Assembly: GCA_958430865.1 (NCBI GenBank)
Contig: CAUDNR010004040.1
Span: 1 to 63,985 of the forward strand
DNA length: 63,985 bases
DNA from: Entrophospora sp. SA101
Lineage: Eukaryota > Glomeromycota > Glomeromycetes > Entrophosporales > Entrophosporaceae
Direction: 5' to 3'
Part shown: in pieces, positions 59,761-63,985 of the stretch
How the letters are laid out: every line of letters starts with the position of its first letter
How positions within the stretch are numbered: position 1 is the stretch's first letter
Position numbers and translations under genes: made by a program
Notes under the pieces: model-generated
What the model saw: only the letters and a program-made list of their open reading frames with translations
Told to the model about the DNA's origin: nothing
Database searches by the model: none

Positions 59761-61700
59761 TTAAACTTTAAAATCCCAAATTCTAATTTCTTTGTCATCA
59801 CTGCCACTAATAATTTTCGTGTCGCTCAATGCGACACATGTCACTGGTTGGCTATGTCCTTCCAGGGTATGTAAATCATGTCCTGTATCCTTATCCCAAA
59901 TCTTCACTAAATTATCCTGTGAACCACTCACCAATCTCAATTTATCTAATGCCAGAGTCCAAACACCTTCAAGATGACCAAATAACGTTTTACAACATTT
60001 TCCTGATTGAAAACACCAGATTTTTATTGTATTGTCGAGCGAACCCGACACAATAATAGGTAAATCTTCGTTTTCATGATTTCCTCCTCCGCATCTTTGT
60101 TCAACAATACTATCACCGTCATCACCATTATTATTACTACCATAATCAACATTATTGTTGTTGCTTTCTTGATGAACTGAAGAAAACATTTTTGAAAACA
60201 TCGATAGGGAGGCAAATTCTATCGACGGAATTTGTAATATATGCCCCTTGAATACTCGTACACAAGTTTTTGTTGGTAAATCCCATACTCTTATCGTACA
60301 GTCATCTGACGAAGATAAGACTCGTGACTGTTTGTAAATTCTAACACAGTTCACACGATCCGTGTGGCCTCTCAGAGCATACTGTACACATGACGTGAAA
60401 TTCCAGACCCTAACTGTGCAATCAGCTGATCCACTAGCAAGTATCCGTTCATTAAAATGTATAGAATTAACTCCACCCATGTGTCCACGAAACGTCCTGA
60501 TACACTGCCCTGTCTTATAATTCCATAATTTTATCGTATGATCCAAAGAGCCTGTTACAAGCTTGACATCATCGAATTGTAGTGTTTTGACACAATTCCA
60601 ATGTCCTTTAAGTGTACGCACATTTTCTCCTGTTTCAATATCCCATATTCTAACAGTTGCGTCATAAGACCCACTAATTAGAATATTCTTCTCTTCGTTG
60701 AACTGGAGGCAGGTTACCCCATCTCGATGTCCTTTCAACACACGGGTATTATATGTACCACTTCGCCAATTTCTTTCAACGGCAAGACGCTCTTGATAGA
60801 TTTCTTTCCAGGGTTTAGTAGTTATTACTTGACAATTATTATTATTATCATCATTATCATCATCTGAATATAACAGCGCAGATCTAAGTGATGCTGTACA
60901 TAAACGTTTTGTCTCTCTTTTTATATTATCTAATGTTGATGGCGATGTAAGTGAAATAGAAGGGCGTGATGTCATTACTAAGGTATTATTATTATTGTTA
61001 TCATCATCTAAAATATTTAAATAACGAGTAGATGAGGGTGGTGGTGATGATGGTGGTGATGGATTTTGAAGGATTTTTCTTTTATTCATGTGTTTTCTTT
61101 TTTCCAATAAAGGAAGTCCCCAACCACATTTATAACATTTTTTATCGATGTGTTGTTCACATAATTTATGCCACACCTGATCATCGTCAGCTAATAGCTT
61201 CCATGTTTTGGAAACTTGAGCTGCACGACATAGCGAAGTTGCATCCAAATAAGAAAGAATATGAAGCGAGAGTTCCTCCGGAATGTATGCAATAAAGTCT
61301 ATTCGGTTCAAATCTTCCAATCTATTTGAAAGAAATGATAATTGTGTTGAGCAGCATTGGTGCAATAAACCTTCTAAAGCAGTATTTCGACTTTTTAAAG
61401 AAAGTTTAGAAAATAATGATAATATTTGTTCAATTGTTTGTTTTTCTTCTGTTGGCATCTTATTATATAATTAAAAATACAACAATAATTGATTTTTTGT
61501 ATATATAAAATAATATAAAATAAATTTTTTAAAGACAAATAATTAATTACCTGTTGTAAATTCTCAAGCATGGTAGATTCATTAGAATTCATAGAATTTC
61601 TCTTTAGATCTAATTTATGTCGATAACAATAATACCTTTCATTAGTATTAATATTATTGTTGTCATTTTTTTGTGAAGTATGTAAATGTGAAGAAGACAT
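59761..61700 (-). CDS. Met30/SconB-type F-box and WD40 protein
   Basis: Substrate receptor of an SCF ubiquitin ligase; Met30 and SconB repress sulphur assimilation by targeting the Met4/MetR-type activator. Exons 61551-61700 and 59761-61458 give 615 residues from MSSSHLHTSQ. The F-box is at about residues 104-150 (IAYIPEELSLHILSYLDATS), followed by VWHKLCEQHIDKKCYKCGWG and LPLLEKRK, a hallmark shared with SconB. WKEIYQERLAVERNWRSGTY precedes the propeller. Seven WD repeats run from about residue 290 to the end, each with GH...WD-like ends. The fifth is split by a roughly 50-residue Asn/Asp/Ser-rich insert (about 60060-60215). There is also a low-complexity linker between F-box and propeller. 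Cdc4/FBXW7 is the alternative, but the CGWGLPLL segment favours Met30. Confidence 0.88.
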
Positions 61701-62619
61701 TATTTTTATTTTATTTTTTTGTAAGCAAAATTACTAAAATAGCGAGCGAATTCATATTGTTAATAATGGTGTGTAACGGATCTCTTTATCCCTTAATATT
61801 AAGGGTAGAGTTCTGTTACACAGTATATCATATAGAAATGTCTAATTCTTGTTTCAACAGAGTGGCTAGACACATAAGCACATAAGAAAATTTCATTACT
61901 AATTGTACCAGAATTTTATATGTTAAAGCAAGAATTTAATTATAATCCATTGAAACAAAGGTAAACATTGTGGCTACAAGGTCTAAAATAAAATAAAAAT
62001 TTCTCGCACATTATCTACTTTGTTATTCAAGTTACATACAGAAAAACTTGATCATAGTATAATATCTTTTTTAAATTATATATATCTGATATATTAAAAA
62101 AAAATGTATTAAATTTCGAGTTCAAGTTGATTCATTCTTACTTATTATCATTGACTTTTATTAAATAAATAAAACCCTTTTTTCTAAAACATAATAATAT
62201 TTTGATTGCATTATAATCAGTTTGTCAACCAATTTTGGGGTCCTTTTTTCCATTAGGATTAAATTCAAAATATAGTTTAATGTTCTTTTAATTTCACATC
62301 AAGCAAACAAAAGAAATCAATTAATTTTTTATCTTGTATGATCAGCAAGATTTGTAGTATAACATTTGATTGACCATTCATTTCCCCATTTTACAATTCA
62401 AAATTTTTTTTTGAAAATGGACTCAACAATACTAGGAAAATATTTAATGAAAATGAAAGGTTATTAAATACAGAGGATTTTTATTATGTAAAATATATGT
62501 AAGTATAGAACCAAACATAAAAGAAATCCATGTACTTACATCCATAATATGTACTCATTGTCCATTTTTTAGCATTGCATTAAGTAATGCAACAAAAGAA
62601 AATGGTTATTATATTGTTA
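61701..62619. other. Intergenic, 5' flanks of Met30-like gene and BTB-TLDc pseudogene
   Basis: A short inverted repeat around CCCTTAATATTAAGGG (61790-61805) is flanked by GTGTAACGGATCT and its imperfect complement AGAGTTCTGTTACAC, so a hairpin of about 50 bp spans 61771-61821. It may be a small MITE. No gene seen. Confidence 0.5.
61771..61821. repeat. Imperfect hairpin, possible small MITE
   Basis: The outer arms GTGTAACGG and its near-complement CTGTTACAC surround the 16-bp palindrome CCCTTAATATTAAGGG. It lies about 70 bp upstream of the Met30-like start, so it could be either a tiny mobile element or a promoter structure. Confidence 0.55.
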
Positions 62620-63814
62620 AAAAAAACCAATATTAATGAGCAACCTTTCAAAAATATTCTAAAGCTTATACTAAATTATTATATTAATTTATTTATTGAA
62701 TATATAATAATAATTATTTACTTTTAAAAGATTTTTGTATACATGTAAGATTGAATTAGATGAACTTACTGGAGTTGATGTATTAGAAATATTAATTGCA
62801 GCTGATGAATTTGGACTTGAATCACTTTATGAATATACAATGAATTATTTTATTAAAGAACATGAAGATTATATAAAAGAAAATCCAGTTAAAATTCTAC
62901 AATTGATTTATTCTTATGAAAAATTTAAGGAATTGAAAATATCTATCTAAAAAATTTTTTTCAATCAAGTGAATTTGAGTCATTGGAAAAACCAATTTTA
63001 TTGGAAATTCTCAAAGGAGATGATTTTTCTATTAATGGAATAATTATTTGGGAAAATATTCTTAATGACCTTAAAAATTGGTCATCACAAAATTTTGTTG
63101 ATTTAAGCAACACAATAAAGGAGTTTATTCTTTAATAAGATTTCAGGATATTTCTGATGAGGAATTTTTCAATAAAATTGTGCCCTATCAGAAACTTTTT
63201 ACTGATTTTTTCTGGAACAACCTATTACAAAATTATTTAGTTCCTAATAGTCAACAAGCATTAAAAATTTTACCATCAAGACATTATAAAACTTATTCCA
63301 AAGTCTGGATCAATGACAATTAATGAAAAGCTTGCTTTGCCTTTTGCAAGTTGGATAGATAGAAAAAGCTCACCATACAGTTCACACAAAGAAGTTAAAT
63401 ATGAATTTAAACTTTTATATTGCAGTAGTAGAGATGGTTTAGATCATACAGTATTTCATCAAAAATGTGACAATTTCAACAAAACTCTTGTAGTTGGCAA
63501 AATACAAAATTCAGATCAAATAATTGGTGGTTATAATCCATTTAATTGGAATGGAAATGTAATAAATGCCTATAAATCAACAATTGGAAGTTTTATATTT
63601 AATATAAGTGATAGAAATGATATTAATGCTAGCTATATTAATTATTTATACATATGCAATTCTTTGTGGTCATCATTGTTTACCTATTTTTGGTGTTAAT
63701 GATATTTGTTTTTATATAGATGGTGGTGTTTATAGTAATATAAATAGTTATAATAACATCAATATACATGGTAGCAAATTTGGTGAATTAGAAATTTTTC
63801 AAAAAATAAAATAA
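62620..63814 (+). pseudogene. BTB-TLDc family protein, frameshifted
   Basis: Coding pieces in changing frames follow the order of the BTB-BACK-TLDc proteins that are abundant in Rhizophagus. A BTB end (CKIELDELTGVDVLEILIAA with DEFGLESLYEYT) at 62743-62950 is followed by a stop. Next come a BACK-like part (LEKPILLEILKGDDFSINGI, NWSSQNFVDLSNTIKEF) and FFNKIVPYQKLFTDFFWNNL. Then a TLDc part at 63313-63814 (FKLLYCSSRDGLDHTVFHQK; IIGGYNPFNWNG) needs a frame change near 63640 to reach GVNDICFYIDGGVYSNINSY and FGELEIFQKIK. At least three breaks are needed, so this copy is almost certainly dead. The N-terminal BTB half is missing or unrecognisable. Confidence 0.75.
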
Positions 63815-63985
63815 AATTTACTATTACTATTGTACTTCTTAATACATGTATTATTCAATTTAAATAAAGATATACAGTGCGTTTTAAAAAATTTTTTTGC
63901 ATATCTCAACAACAGGAGGGAACGTCCTATATAAGGAATGGATTTTCACAATTGATTTCAATTTTTTTTATACAGTTTAAAATAC
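63815..63985. other. Window end, possible transposon terminus
   Basis: TATACAGTGCGTTTTAAAAA at 63871-63890 resembles the start of a Tc1/mariner-type terminal repeat next to a TA. The element would continue outside the window. No gene seen. Confidence 0.3.

Overview
ORGANISM. The window looks like nuclear DNA of an arbuscular mycorrhizal fungus (Glomeromycotina, most likely Rhizophagus). It is very AT-rich, its genes have many short GT-AG introns, and it carries families expanded in those genomes: a tyrosine-kinase-like kinase with a Cys-rich 'WCQSCDP' leader, a BTB-TLDc pseudogene, and many decayed DNA transposons and MITEs. The conserved genes (proteasome Rpt5, PacC/Rim101, Met30/SconB, Pom33/TMEM33, HAUS1/augmin, ribokinase, a Slo/BK-like channel) are all eukaryotic. 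The species call is inference.

LAYOUT. The dominant feature is a pair of direct copies of a 24,680-bp block: block A (1137-25816) and block B (33935-58614), offset by exactly 32,798 bp. I found only three single-base differences in the stretches I compared. Each block holds, in order: the 5' exons of an Rpt5 gene (-), a Slo/BK-like channel gene (-), a decayed ORF (+), a Pom33/TMEM33-like gene (-), a PacC/Rim101 gene (+), a HAUS1-like gene (-), a 2.65-kb dead transposon with 28-bp terminal inverted repeats, a 140-bp hAT-type MITE with an 8-bp target-site duplication, degenerate sequence, a small hypothetical ORF, and a ~177-bp palindromic element whose right end is the block's right edge. The left edge lies inside Rpt5 exon 3. 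Left of that edge the two Rpt5 genes are diverged paralogues, and each appears broken at its 3' end.

Between the blocks (25817-33934) lie a TKL kinase gene with a partly duplicated N-terminal half, a possible gene fragment, a truncated ORF running into a 10-N assembly gap (30167-30176), and a five-exon ribokinase gene. The first 77 bases after the gap are an exact reverse complement of part of the ribokinase last exon. Right of block B are a Met30/SconB F-box/WD40 gene (-), a frameshifted BTB-TLDc pseudogene (+), and at the extreme end a possible Tc1/mariner-like terminus.

HOW IT FITS TOGETHER. These are mostly unrelated housekeeping and regulatory genes, not a cluster with a shared job. Rpt5 and Met30 both belong to ubiquitin-proteasome proteolysis, and PacC and the channel to pH and ion responses, but nothing in the sequence links them. 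The most notable biological signals are the channel, whose pore reads T-N-G-M-S-T-D where potassium channels have TVGYGD and is built using a 7-nt microexon, and the way the large duplication ends exactly at pre-existing homologies (a paralogous exon and a palindromic element). The latter could be a real recombination event or an assembly artefact, because the scaffold joins two contigs, each with one copy.
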